64,000 nucleotides of DNA from Roseiarcus sp037446355 (GTDB lineage: Bacteria > Pseudomonadota > Alphaproteobacteria > Rhizobiales > Beijerinckiaceae), in the NCBI GenBank assembly GCA_037446355.1, contig JBBIIT010000003.1, positions 1 through 64,000 of the forward strand, in the 5' to 3' direction. Shown here piece after piece: positions 1-8,323 of the stretch. Each line of letters opens with the position of its first letter. Positions within the stretch are counted from its first letter, which is position 1. The notes beneath the pieces were generated by a model. The model did not search any database. It had not been told where the DNA came from and worked only from the letters and a program-made list of their open reading frames with translations. Made by a program: the position numbers and the translations under genes.

Positions 1-203
1 CCTTTGTCCGAGGGGCTCGAAGCGACGATGTCGTTCGATTTCACCACCCAGATGCTGACGCCCTCGTTGCGGCGGGTGTAAACGTCGCGCGCGTGTTTGA
101 GCGCCATTTCACCGTCGGGCGCGTGCAGGCTGCCGACGTGGCGATGGTTGAGGCCGTGCTGGCCGCGAATGAATACTTCCCATAGGGGCCATTCGTTCGA
201 CAT
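1..203 (-). CDS. paaB: Phenylacetyl-CoA epoxidase subunit PaaB (partial, 3' end off window)
   Basis: This is the N-terminal 67 residues of PaaB, the small structural subunit of the PaaABCDE phenylacetyl-CoA 1,2-epoxidase. PaaB bridges the catalytic complex and has no metal site of its own. The translation starts MSNEWPLWEVFIRGQHGLNH and continues through HVGSLHAPDGEMALKHARDVYTRR, a pattern that is nearly invariant in PaaB. The ATG at 203 is preceded by an AGAAGGA ribosome-binding site. It lies 28 bp downstream of paaA in the same orientation, so the two are almost certainly one operon that continues beyond the left edge (paaC, paaD and paaE expected). Nothing looks unusual apart from the window truncation. 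Confidence 0.93.
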   Translation of the reverse strand, partial: MSNEWPLWEVFIRGQHGLNHRHVGSLHAPDGEMALKHARDVYTRRNEGVSIWVVKSNDIVASSPSDK

Positions 204-231
204 TTTTCGTCCTTCTGGAGTCTGGTCGCGA

Positions 232-1224
232 CTATTCTGCGGCGACGCGGCGTGCAACGCGCTTCTCGGCGTGGGCGGATAGGCCGTCGCGGAACCACGC
301 GCCCTGCTCCCATGCCTCGACGCGCGCCTTCATGCGCTCGCGGTTGCACGGGCCGTTTCCGGCCAGAACGTCGTAAAATTCGCTCCAGTCGGGTTCGGAG
401 AAGTCGTGACCGCCCTTCTCCTCGTTCCATTTCAAGTGTTCGTCGGGCATTGCGAGCCCAAGATATTTCGCCTGCGGCACGGTCTGGTCGACGAATTTCT
501 GTCGGAGTTCGTCATTGCTGTTGATTTTGATCTTCCATTGCATCGACTGCGCGGAATGCACGGAATCCTTGTCCGACGGGCCGAACATCATCAGCGAGGG
601 ATACCAGAAGCGGTTCAGAGCATCTTGCGCCATCGCCTTCTGCGCCGGCGAGCCGAACGACATCTTCATCATGATGTCGTAGCCTTGACGCTGATGGAAA
701 CTCTCTTCCTTGCAGATACGCACCATCGCGCGCGAGTAGGGGCCGTATGAGGTCTTCTGCAATTGCACCTGGTTCATGATCGCCGCGCCATCGACCAACC
801 AACCGACCGCGCCGATGTCCGCCCAGTTGAGCGTCGGATAATTGAAGATCGAGGAATATTTCATCTTGCCCGAGTGCAGCATCGCGATGAGATCGTCGCG
901 GCTGACGCCGAGCGTCTCTGCGGCGCAATAGAGATAGAGCCCGTGACCCGCCTCATCCTGCACCTTGGCGAGTAAGATCGCCTTGCGCTCAAGGGTTGGG
1001 GCGCGGGTGATCCAGTTGCCTTCGGGGAGCTGTCCGACGATCTCCGAATGTGCGTGCTGACCGATCTGGCGGATGAGCGTCCGGCGATAGTTGTCCGGCA
1101 TCCATTCCTTAGGCTCGATCTTTTCGCCGCGATCGATGCGCTCCTGAAAGGCGCGCTCCTGCGGCGACATCTCCGCCGGCGCCTTCACGCGATCGCTGTC
1201 GGTCTTCACCATCTGCGCATACAT
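232..1224 (-). CDS. paaA: Phenylacetyl-CoA epoxidase catalytic subunit PaaA
   Basis: PaaA is the di-iron oxygenase subunit of the multicomponent phenylacetyl-CoA epoxidase, which forms the ring 1,2-epoxide of phenylacetyl-CoA in the cytosol. The protein is 330 residues, the usual length. Carboxylate/histidine ligand motifs are visible, such as the Glu-x-x-His in KVQDEAGHGLYLY and in CKEESFHQRQGYD. I chose the ATG at 1224 (MYAQMVKTDSDR) because a perfect AAGGAGG Shine-Dalgarno sits just upstream; a longer upstream frame overlaps the thiolase and lacks homology-like sequence. It is 17 bp downstream of the thiolase gene and 28 bp upstream of paaB. Its presence next to box genes suggests that phenylacetate and benzoate degradation share this locus and the thiolase. 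Confidence 0.95.
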   Translation of the reverse strand: MYAQMVKTDSDRVKAPAEMSPQERAFQERIDRGEKIEPKEWMPDNYRRTLIRQIGQHAHSEIVGQLPEGNWITRAPTLERKAILLAKVQDEAGHGLYLYCAAETLGVSRDDLIAMLHSGKMKYSSIFNYPTLNWADIGAVGWLVDGAAIMNQVQLQKTSYGPYSRAMVRICKEESFHQRQGYDIMMKMSFGSPAQKAMAQDALNRFWYPSLMMFGPSDKDSVHSAQSMQWKIKINSNDELRQKFVDQTVPQAKYLGLAMPDEHLKWNEEKGGHDFSEPDWSEFYDVLAGNGPCNRERMKARVEAWEQGAWFRDGLSAHAEKRVARRVAAE

Positions 1225-1241
1225 GAACGCCTCCTTGAAGG

Positions 1242-2447
1242 TCAGACCCGCTCGATGATCAGCGCGATGCCTTGGCCGACGCCGATGCACATCGTGCAAA
1301 GTGCATATTTACCTCCGCGCCGATCGAGTTCGTACATCGCCGTCGTGACGAGGCGCGCGCCGCTCATGCCAAGCGGATGGCCGATCGCGATGGCGCCGCC
1401 GTTCGGATTGACGTGCGGCGCGTCGTCGGCGAGCCCAAGACCGCGCAGGACCGCGAGCGCCTGCGCCGCGAAAGCCTCGTTGAGTTCGACGATGTCCATT
1501 TGCGCAAGCGTGAGGCCAGTCTTTTCCAGCACGCGGCGCACGGCGGGGATCGGACCGACGCCCATGATGCGGGGTTCGACGCCCGCCACCGCCATGCCCA
1601 CGACGCGCGCGCGGGGAGTTAACCGCTGCGACTTCGCCGCGGCTTCCGAGGCGACAATCAACGCTGCCGCGCCGTCGTTGACGCCCGAGGCGTTGCCCGC
1701 GGTGACGCTAAGGTCGGGGCCGTTCACACCCTTGAGCTTGGCGAGCTCGGCGACGGTTACGTCGGGCCGCGGATGTTCGTCCTTGTCGATCACGAGCGCG
1801 TCGCCCTTGCGCTGGGGGATACGGACCGGCGCGATTTCGGCGGCGAATTTGCCGGCCGCCTGAGCGCTCGCCCAGCGCGCCTGACTGCGAGCCGCGAACG
1901 CATCTTGATCTGCGCGCGAAATCTTGAACTCGGCGGCGACGTTGTCCGCCGTTTCCGGCATCGAGTGTGTACCGAATGCGCTCTTCAGCTTCGGGTTGAC
2001 GAAGCGCCAGCCTATCGTCGTGTCGTAAACGGCGTTGGTTCGCGAAAAAGCGCTTTCGGACTTCGGCATCACGAACGGCGCGCGGCTCATGCTCTCGACG
2101 CCGCCGGCCAGTACGAACTCGCAATCGCCCGAACGGATGGAGCGCGCGGCCGTCCCGACCGCGTCCATGCCGGAGCCGCAAAGGCGGTTCACGGTGGCGC
2201 CGGGAACCGAAACGGGCAGGCCCGCCAGCAACGCGGCCATGCGGCCGACGTTGCGATTGTCTTCGCCCGCCTGGTTGGCGCAGCCGTAAATGAGGTCATC
2301 GACCTTGGACCAGTCGACCGCAGAATTGCGATTCATCAGCGCGGCCAGCGGAATCGCCGCGAGGTCGTCGGCGCGAACCGAGGAAAGCGCACCGCCGTAA
2401 CGACCGATCGGCGTCCGGATCGCATCGCAAATGAAGGCTTCCGTCAC
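1242..2447 (-). CDS. pcaF: 3-oxoadipyl-CoA thiolase (PcaF/PaaJ type)
   Basis: This thiolase cleaves 3-oxoadipyl-CoA with CoA into succinyl-CoA and acetyl-CoA, the last step shared by the beta-ketoadipate, phenylacetate and box pathways. The 401-residue protein has the thiolase signatures: the acyl-accepting Cys in NRLCGSGMDAVG, the NEAFAAQ motif, GGAIAIGHPLG with the active-site His, and the C-terminal CTMCIGVGQG with the second catalytic Cys. The N-terminus TEAFICDAIRTPIGRYGG is typical of PcaF. The start is a GTG at 2447 with GGGAGG upstream; the longer frame to 2498 adds 17 unconserved residues. It lies between the benzoate-CoA ligase and paaA, so it can serve both the box and paa routes. 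PaaJ and PcaF cannot be separated from sequence alone. Confidence 0.92.
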   Translation of the reverse strand: MTEAFICDAIRTPIGRYGGALSSVRADDLAAIPLAALMNRNSAVDWSKVDDLIYGCANQAGEDNRNVGRMAALLAGLPVSVPGATVNRLCGSGMDAVGTAARSIRSGDCEFVLAGGVESMSRAPFVMPKSESAFSRTNAVYDTTIGWRFVNPKLKSAFGTHSMPETADNVAAEFKISRADQDAFAARSQARWASAQAAGKFAAEIAPVRIPQRKGDALVIDKDEHPRPDVTVAELAKLKGVNGPDLSVTAGNASGVNDGAAALIVASEAAAKSQRLTPRARVVGMAVAGVEPRIMGVGPIPAVRRVLEKTGLTLAQMDIVELNEAFAAQALAVLRGLGLADDAPHVNPNGGAIAIGHPLGMSGARLVTTAMYELDRRGGKYALCTMCIGVGQGIALIIERV

Positions 2448-2512
2448 CGCTTCCTCCCTTGGTCTCGCACCCGCCGTTCTCGACAGGGCGGCCTGCATTC
2501 TAATTAATAATC

Positions 2513-2524
2513 GACCGAACGGTC
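2513..2524. promoter_or_regulatory. Palindrome GACCG-AA-CGGTC, candidate TetR-family (PaaR-like) operator
   Basis: A perfect inverted repeat, GACCG and CGGTC separated by AA, lies in the 191-bp gap upstream of the thiolase/paa genes, 66 bp before the GTG start, in a locally AT-rich stretch. ACCG/CGGT palindromes are typical of TetR regulators of CoA-ester catabolism, including PaaR-like proteins. The assignment is inferred from position and symmetry; no tetR gene is in the window. Confidence 0.4.
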
Positions 2525-2638
2525 AGTCAATTAACATATCGAACGCTGCTTGCCAAGTCTCGCAGCGAGGATTTCGCCTACCGTATCGCTGGCGTGTCCG
2601 TGTTCGGCGAAGCGTCGACTTCTGTTCGTCCCACTTCG

Positions 2639-4267
2639 TTATCCGCTCGGCGGGCTCGCCTGCGAACTACCGACGGACTGCGCTTCCAATTCCCTTAGCT
2701 TGAATCGTTGGATTTTTCCGGTCGCGGTCTTCGGGAGTTCAGCGACGAATTCCAGATAGCGCGGATACTTGTATGGGGCGAGGCGATCCTTCACGAATTC
2801 CTTGAGCTCGGCCTGGTCGGTTTCTTTGCCGGGGCGCAGTACGACAAAGGCCTTGGTCTTGATAAGTCCGTCGGTATCCGCGAATCCGATTACGGCGGAC
2901 TCGAGCACCGCAGGGTGCTGCGACAATGTCGCCTCGACCTCGAACGGGCTGACATAAACGCCGCTGACCTTGAGCATGTCGTCGCTTCGCCCCGCGTAAG
3001 TGAAGCTGCCGTCGGCGTTGCGGACGTACTTGTCGCCCGCTTTGGTCCATCCGCCTTGGAAAGTCTCGTGCGTCTTGGCGCGATTGCCCCAGTACATCAA
3101 TGCGGCCGAAGGGCCATGAATGAAGAGATCTCCCAGCTTTCCATCCTCGACCGGACTTCCGGCCTCGTCACGCAATTCGATTTCATAGCCAGGGACCGGC
3201 CATCCCGTCGTTCCATACCGAACTTTATTCGGCCGATTGGAAATGAAGATGTGCAGCATCTCAGTCGAGCCTATGCCGTCGACGATGTCGACCCCGAATT
3301 GGCGTTTGAAGCGCTCGCCGATTTCTGGCGGCAGCGCCTCACCTGCCGATGAGACGAGCCGAAGCGCGATGTTTTCGCGCGCGGGCGTCGCGTTCGAGGC
3401 CAACATCCCCGCGAAGCCGGTCGGCGCGCCGAAGAAGACCGTCGGCTTCACGTCGCTGACGCCGCCCGTCCAGCGTTTGAACACCGCCTCGGGCGTCGCG
3501 CGGCCTTCCATCAACAGGGTGGTGGCCCCGACGCTGGCCGGGAAAGTCAACGCGTTCCCGAGCCCATACGCGAAGAACAGTTTGGCCGCCGAGAAACAAA
3601 TATCGTCCTCACGAAGCCCCAGCACGCGTTTCCCGTAAAGCTCGATCGTCCAATAGGGATTGGCGTGGGAGTGAACCGCGCCTTTCGGACGGCCAGTCGA
3701 CCCGGAGGAATAGAGCCAGAATGCGGGTTCATCCGCGCGCGTTCGCGCGGGTCGCGACATCGGACCCGAACCGTCGAGGAACGCCTCGAACTCGGTTTCC
3801 CCGAATTCGAGCGGACTGGTCGGTCGCGACACGACCACCTTGTGGACCTCGTGGTCCGACTTGACCAGCGCGCCCTTCAGCGCGGCTTTGAGCGCGCCGC
3901 TGACGATCACCGCCTGCGCGCGCGAATGTTCGAGCATGTAGGCGTAGTCGTCCGGCGTGAGAAGCGTGTTGACGGCCACCGGCACAGCGCCAGCGTATAT
4001 CGCCCCGAGGAAAGCGACAGGCCAATCGATAGTATCGAGCATCAACACGAGAACGCGCTCCTCGCGCTTGACGCCCGTCGATCGCAACGCGGCGGCGAAG
4101 CGCCGAACGCGATCCGCCAGTTGGCCATAAGTGAGCGTCGTCGTGTCGTCGACGAAGGCGGCCTTGTTCGGACGACCGGCATTCGCGACCAGAAGATGGT
4201 CCGCAATGTTGAAGGTCTCTGGCGGCGCCGCTATTTCCCGGCCTCCCCGAGCGATGTCCTCAGTCAC
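2639..4267 (-). CDS. Benzoate-CoA ligase family protein
   Basis: This cytosolic acyl-CoA synthetase most likely activates benzoate to benzoyl-CoA using ATP and CoA, which feeds the box pathway encoded beside it. The 542-residue product has the ANL-superfamily motifs in order: the P-loop YSSGSTGRPKGAVHSH, the adenylate-binding GSTEMLHIF, the hinge region YAGRSDDMLKVSG, and the C-terminal Lys motif PKTATGKIQRFKL. The pattern of the P-loop and of SNRPNKVRYGTTGWPVPGYEI matches BadA/BclA-type benzoate-CoA ligases. The GTG at 4267 (VTEDIARGG) is chosen for its AGAGGAA ribosome-binding site; the frame to 4345 adds an Arg/Thr-rich tail without support. It follows boxR in the same direction, with candidate BoxR sites in the 241-bp gap. 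A related aromatic carboxylate such as 4-hydroxybenzoate cannot be excluded. Confidence 0.88.
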   Translation of the reverse strand: MTEDIARGGREIAAPPETFNIADHLLVANAGRPNKAAFVDDTTTLTYGQLADRVRRFAAALRSTGVKREERVLVLMLDTIDWPVAFLGAIYAGAVPVAVNTLLTPDDYAYMLEHSRAQAVIVSGALKAALKGALVKSDHEVHKVVVSRPTSPLEFGETEFEAFLDGSGPMSRPARTRADEPAFWLYSSGSTGRPKGAVHSHANPYWTIELYGKRVLGLREDDICFSAAKLFFAYGLGNALTFPASVGATTLLMEGRATPEAVFKRWTGGVSDVKPTVFFGAPTGFAGMLASNATPARENIALRLVSSAGEALPPEIGERFKRQFGVDIVDGIGSTEMLHIFISNRPNKVRYGTTGWPVPGYEIELRDEAGSPVEDGKLGDLFIHGPSAALMYWGNRAKTHETFQGGWTKAGDKYVRNADGSFTYAGRSDDMLKVSGVYVSPFEVEATLSQHPAVLESAVIGFADTDGLIKTKAFVVLRPGKETDQAELKEFVKDRLAPYKYPRYLEFVAELPKTATGKIQRFKLRELEAQSVGSSQASPPSG

Positions 4268-4372
4268 GGCGTTTCCTCTGGGTTGATATTGGGTGGGACT
4301 ACGTTCCGTGCGCGTTCTGCGGGGCTCATTCGGCTCGCTTCCCACTTAGCGATCCTATAGCGCCCAATCTAT

Positions 4373-4405
4373 GCGTTATAATGCACACTTTGGCGCTATA
4401 ATGCA
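4373..4405. promoter_or_regulatory. Twin 13-bp direct repeats GCGyTATAATGCA, candidate BoxR operator upstream of ligase gene
   Basis: Two copies of GCGyTATAATGCA occupy 4373-4385 and 4393-4405, exactly 20 bp start to start, so they sit on nearly the same face of the helix. They lie in the 241-bp gap between boxR and the ligase gene. BoxR/BzdR proteins are known to bind TGCA-containing repeats. The same 9-mer TATAATGCA recurs inverted upstream of boxC. Confidence 0.55.
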
Positions 4406-4508
4406 AGATTTTTCGCACCGCGGCCGCGCGCCTCGGACTTTCTTTGCGCCCCACGGCATTGCAGCCCGCCATTTCGGCTCGATAGGCCATTCCGCGCTCG
4501 GCCCGGAG

Positions 4509-5417
4509 CTAGGCGACACTGAATTGCTTGACCGTTCGGAGCAGTTCCGCCTTGCTTTCCGCGAGCGATTTGCCGGTCGTATTCACAATCGCCTCCGCGC
4601 GCCGATAAAGCGCCTCGCGGCTCTCGAGAATGGAGTTCAACTCCTCCATTGCCTTGGGATTGCCCGCCATCGGCCGCTCGTCGCCTTGAGCGCGGACGCG
4701 CTGCATATGCTCGTCGGGCGTCGCCTTGAGCCAGATCGTATGAAAATGGCGGAGCAGGAAATTGAAGGTCTCCGGCTCCGCGACGATGCCGCCGGCGACC
4801 GCGAGAACGACGCAATCGGTTCTCTCCACGATTCGTTCTAGGGCCTGACGCTCCAACCGTCGATAACCCTCCTGCCCATAGAGCGCCATCACCTCATTGA
4901 CCGGCATTCCGCTCTGTTCCTCGATGTCGACGTTCAACTCCATGAACGGAATGTCGAGGCTTTCGCTGAGCATTCGCCCTAATGTCGACTTTCCCGCGCC
5001 GCGCAGGCCGATCAAGCAAATACGCTGCCGGCGCAATTGCGTCGGTCGCCCTGGATTCAAGATCTGCATTACGCGTTGCCGCTGCGACGCGGTCGCCGAG
5101 CTGTAAAGAGAAGCGAGTTGAGCCGCCTCGGAGGCCCACGGATCATCTCGCGAGACGAGCCATTCGACGCGATGATCGAGCGCGGCCGCCACGCGGTGAA
5201 GCAGCGCGATCGAGATGTTTCCTTCACCCGCCTCGAGTTGAGCAAGGTAACGTTGTGAAACGTGAGACAGTTCCGATAGCGTCTTTCGAGTTATGCCTTT
5301 GCGCTCTCGAGCCTTGCGAACGCGTTCCCCCACATGCGCAACGAACGCGTCGGCCTCCGAGGCCTCGGCGCCGGAGCCGCCGACGACCTCGCCGCGGAAA
5401 TTGGTGATTTCATTCAT
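4509..5417 (-). CDS. boxR: BoxR: HTH-XRE regulator fused to shikimate-kinase-like domain
   Basis: BoxR (BzdR family) represses benzoate catabolic genes and is released by benzoyl-CoA. The 302-residue protein has an N-terminal XRE-type helix-turn-helix at about residues 25-87, including SELSHVSQRYLAQLEAGEGN. A short linker leads to a C-terminal shikimate-kinase-like domain with an intact Walker A GLRGAGKST at about 137-145, then AVAGGIVAEPETFNFL and the lid-like QGDERPMAGNPKAM. In this family the kinase-like part acts as the effector sensor rather than as an enzyme. I prefer the ATG at 5417; the same frame can start at a TTG at 5426, and neither has a strong ribosome-binding site. It lies between boxA and the ligase gene, in the same direction as both. 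A TGCAATATA site upstream suggests autoregulation. Confidence 0.9.
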   Translation of the reverse strand: MNEITNFRGEVVGGSGAEASEADAFVAHVGERVRKARERKGITRKTLSELSHVSQRYLAQLEAGEGNISIALLHRVAAALDHRVEWLVSRDDPWASEAAQLASLYSSATASQRQRVMQILNPGRPTQLRRQRICLIGLRGAGKSTLGRMLSESLDIPFMELNVDIEEQSGMPVNEVMALYGQEGYRRLERQALERIVERTDCVVLAVAGGIVAEPETFNFLLRHFHTIWLKATPDEHMQRVRAQGDERPMAGNPKAMEELNSILESREALYRRAEAIVNTTGKSLAESKAELLRTVKQFSVA

Positions 5418-5480
5418 GGATGCCAAAGCGTCGCCGGCGCTGGAAAAATAATTCCTAATCTATCAACGGCGCCGATTCGC

Positions 5481-5489
5481 TGCAATATA
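5481..5489. promoter_or_regulatory. TGCAATATA, weak candidate BoxR site upstream of boxR
   Basis: This 9-mer differs at one base from TGCATTATA, the inverted form of the repeats found upstream of the ligase gene and boxC. It lies 63 bp upstream of the boxR start, in the 115-bp gap to boxA, and contains the TGCA core recognised by the BzdR/BoxR family. A single short match is weak evidence. Confidence 0.3.
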
Positions 5490-5532
5490 ATTCCACGGGC
5501 TTCGGCGAGTCCGCCCCTGGAAGGGCCGAGAT

Positions 5533-6729
5533 TCAATAGGTCTCGACGTGATAGCGGCCTTCCTCGCGCATCGCGTTGCGCAGCGTCGTCCAGGGTAGGC
5601 CAACGCTTTCGGCGATGCTGATGAACGCCTTTTCGACCCCTTCCTCCATGCCGCGCAATCCGCAGATGTAGATATGGGTGTTGGGGTCATTGAGCCTCTC
5701 GGCGATATCCTCGGCTTCGACCATCAACCGATCCTGCACGTATTCCTTGGGCGCGCCGGGAATTCGACTGAACACAAGACGCTTGCGCAAGACGCGCTCG
5801 GGAATTTTGTTGAGCGGACCGAAATAGGGAAGACTGTCGGGCGTTCGGGCGCCAAAGAACAGCACCATGTCGCCGCCGCCCGACGTCGCGGTGCGCTGTC
5901 GGCGCATGGTGAAGGCGCGGAACGGCGCCGACCCGGTTCCCGTGCAGATCATCAGCAGGCGCGCCCTCGGATCGTCCGGTATCAGGAAGGTCGAGCCGAA
6001 TGGCCCGGTTATATTCACTTTGTCACCCTTCTTGAGGTCGCAGACGTAGTTCGAGCAAACGCCGTCCGGCTCGCGCTTCACCGTCAGCGACAGATTGTTG
6101 AAGTTAGGACGCTCGCCGTCGCGCGGACTGGAGATCGAATAGAGCCTGGGCAGATAGGGCCTGCCCTCCTTGTCCGTCCCGGGGGCGATTACCCCGATAC
6201 TTTGCCCCTCTAGCGCGGGGAAACGCTGCCCACCGAAATCCAGGATGATGTGTCGGACGTCCGCGTCCGATCCCTCCGCGGTGAGGCGATAGTTTCCCTG
6301 CACGGTCGCCTCGGCGGGTTTTCCGAGCGGATAGACGTTGACCGACGATTTCGACGCGCTCGCCGGAGCCTTCGCTTTGCCGCCCGCGCCCGAATGCGCG
6401 TCCGCAAGCAACGCGGCGACCGCCTTGTCGAAAGCCTCTACCGATGTATCCGCCTCGGCCGCGCCTTCAGAGAATTTCGCCTGTGGGGGTAGCTCCGACC
6501 AACCGTATTGCTCGACGAGGGAGTAAGGGGTCGCAACCACCCGCCATTCGTCTATCGAACCGGTCGGGCATACGGGAATGCAGGACATGCAGAAGTTGCA
6601 GGTCTCGGCTTTCACGACGACATTGTTTCCGTCGTGCTCGATCGCTGCGATGGGGCAGGCGGCTTCGCAACTATAGCAGCGAATGCAGATTTCCGGGTCG
6701 ATCAGATGCTGTTTGACGGGCGTGTTCAT
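5533..6729 (-). CDS. boxA: Benzoyl-CoA 2,3-epoxidase reductase subunit BoxA
   Basis: BoxA passes electrons from NADPH to BoxB, the oxygenase that forms 2,3-epoxybenzoyl-CoA. The 398-residue protein begins with two [4Fe-4S] ferredoxin motifs: residues 15-26 (CIRCYSCEAACP) and 44-55 (CNFCMSCIPVCP). A variable linker follows, then a ferredoxin-NADP reductase-like module with the FAD motif RLYSIS near the middle, the nucleotide-binding ICTGTGSAPFRAF, and the C-terminal YICGLRGMEEGVE. The ATG at 6729 is chosen because the ferredoxin fold begins right after it; the upstream frame to 6771 adds 14 residues overlapping the intergenic region. It sits 78 bp downstream of boxB in the same operon. Confidence 0.94.
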   Translation of the reverse strand: MNTPVKQHLIDPEICIRCYSCEAACPIAAIEHDGNNVVVKAETCNFCMSCIPVCPTGSIDEWRVVATPYSLVEQYGWSELPPQAKFSEGAAEADTSVEAFDKAVAALLADAHSGAGGKAKAPASASKSSVNVYPLGKPAEATVQGNYRLTAEGSDADVRHIILDFGGQRFPALEGQSIGVIAPGTDKEGRPYLPRLYSISSPRDGERPNFNNLSLTVKREPDGVCSNYVCDLKKGDKVNITGPFGSTFLIPDDPRARLLMICTGTGSAPFRAFTMRRQRTATSGGGDMVLFFGARTPDSLPYFGPLNKIPERVLRKRLVFSRIPGAPKEYVQDRLMVEAEDIAERLNDPNTHIYICGLRGMEEGVEKAFISIAESVGLPWTTLRNAMREEGRYHVETY

Positions 6730-6807
6730 GGCTAACCTTGCCGAAGGGCCGTTCTCTGTGTCAACCCGCATGGGGGAAGGGTCGCGCGCGACCCTTCCCC
6801 GCCGCGA

Positions 6808-8259
6808 TCACGCCATGTGCAGCTTGACGTACTCGAAGTCGCCGGGCTTGTTGTCGATCCCGACCTTAGGCGCCGCGATCCAACCGGCGAACTCGCCCAC
6901 TTCGCGGCAAGGCTTCATGAGGGACTGGATGAAGTCTCCGTCCGCGCGGCTGGGCAACCAATCCTTTACCGCGCGGTCGTAGGCCTCGCCGCCGATGAGC
7001 CGACCCTCGGGATCGAATGGTTTGTCCGCAAAGACTCCGATCTTTCGATTGAAGGCCTCATGCGGCAGCTTCATCTCGAACTTGATCCCCGACTTCTCGA
7101 TGATCTTGTTCCAACGCCCGACGCCGCCAGCGGCGTCGCGCGTATAGTCGTCGCGCAGGCGCATGTTGATCGCGGTTAACGCGGGCACGACGCGATGAAC
7201 GAGTTGACCATTCGCGACGTCCCAAACCCGGTAGGTGTCGTCAGCGAGCCGGTGGTCGTCCTCGATCCGGCTTTCCATGTAGCGACCCTTGATGCCGGCG
7301 TTGAACGCGTTGGCGGCGTTAGTCGATACTTCCTGGCCGAACAGGTCGAGCGAGAGCGTATAGTGCAGGTTCAGCTTCTTCTGGATAGTCGGCAGATCGA
7401 TGACGCCGAGCGCGCGAACCTTGTCGATCTCATAAGGGTCTTCGACCCCCGCCGCCCGCATCGCCTCGCAGGTGCGTTCGATCGTGCGCCCGACCCCGGT
7501 CTCGCCGACAAACATGTGATGGGCTTCTTCCGTCAGCATGAAACGGCAAGTGCGCGAGAGCGGATCGAAGCCTGACTGCGCCAAGCTTTCAAGCTGCATC
7601 TTGCCGTCGCGGTCGGTGAAGTAGGTAAACATGAAAAACGACAGCCAGTCCGGGGTCGCCTCGTTGAAGGCGCCGAGCAGGCGCGGCGCTTCCTCGGACC
7701 CCGACTGGCGGCGCAGAAGATCGTCGGCTTCGTCGCGCCCGTCCGCGCCGAAATACTTATGCAGGAGATAAACCATCGCCCAGAGATGGCGCCCTTCCTC
7801 GACGTTCACCTGGAACAGGTTGCGCATGTCGTAAAGCGAGGGCGCGGTCTTGGCGAGGAAACGCTGCTGTTCGACCGAGGCCGGCTCGGTGTCGCCCTGG
7901 ATAACGATAAGGCGGCGCAGCAATGCACGGTATTCGCCGGGCACTTCCTGCCATGCCGGCTCGCCCATGTGCTCGCCGCACGGAATCACGCGTCCTTCGA
8001 CCTGCGGCGCCAGCAGCACGCCCCAACGATATTCGGGCATTTTCACATAATCGAATTTCGCCCATCCCTTCGGATCGACGCTGACGGCGGTCCTGAGATA
8101 AACAAGGCTATCCTGAAAATTCTTCGGAATAAGGCCGTTCCACCAGTTGATGTAGCCCGGATGCCATTTCTCCAGCGCCTTTAGAACGCGGCGGTCGGAG
8201 GACAAGCCGACGTTGTTGGGTATCAAGGTGTCATAGCTCACGTTCATCAGTTCGGACAT
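6808..8259 (-). CDS. boxB: Benzoyl-CoA 2,3-epoxidase oxygenase subunit BoxB
   Basis: BoxB is the class I di-iron monooxygenase that epoxidises the ring of benzoyl-CoA with O2 and electrons from BoxA. The 483-residue length matches the family. Diagnostic stretches include YINWWNGLIPKNFQDSLVYL near the N-terminus, VNVEEGRHLWAMVYLL with Glu-x-x-His ligands, and LTEEAHHMFVGETGVGR with the second Glu-x-x-His. The ATG at 8259 follows an AGGAGGCGA ribosome-binding site. It is 64 bp downstream of boxC and 78 bp upstream of boxA, all in one direction. No oddity is seen. Confidence 0.96.
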   Translation of the reverse strand: MSELMNVSYDTLIPNNVGLSSDRRVLKALEKWHPGYINWWNGLIPKNFQDSLVYLRTAVSVDPKGWAKFDYVKMPEYRWGVLLAPQVEGRVIPCGEHMGEPAWQEVPGEYRALLRRLIVIQGDTEPASVEQQRFLAKTAPSLYDMRNLFQVNVEEGRHLWAMVYLLHKYFGADGRDEADDLLRRQSGSEEAPRLLGAFNEATPDWLSFFMFTYFTDRDGKMQLESLAQSGFDPLSRTCRFMLTEEAHHMFVGETGVGRTIERTCEAMRAAGVEDPYEIDKVRALGVIDLPTIQKKLNLHYTLSLDLFGQEVSTNAANAFNAGIKGRYMESRIEDDHRLADDTYRVWDVANGQLVHRVVPALTAINMRLRDDYTRDAAGGVGRWNKIIEKSGIKFEMKLPHEAFNRKIGVFADKPFDPEGRLIGGEAYDRAVKDWLPSRADGDFIQSLMKPCREVGEFAGWIAAPKVGIDNKPGDFEYVKLHMA

Positions 8260-8323
8260 GGTGTCGCCTCCTGGATTTCGCTTCTTATCTCAATGGTCTC
8301 GCGGCGAGGGCGCGCCGGCGCCG

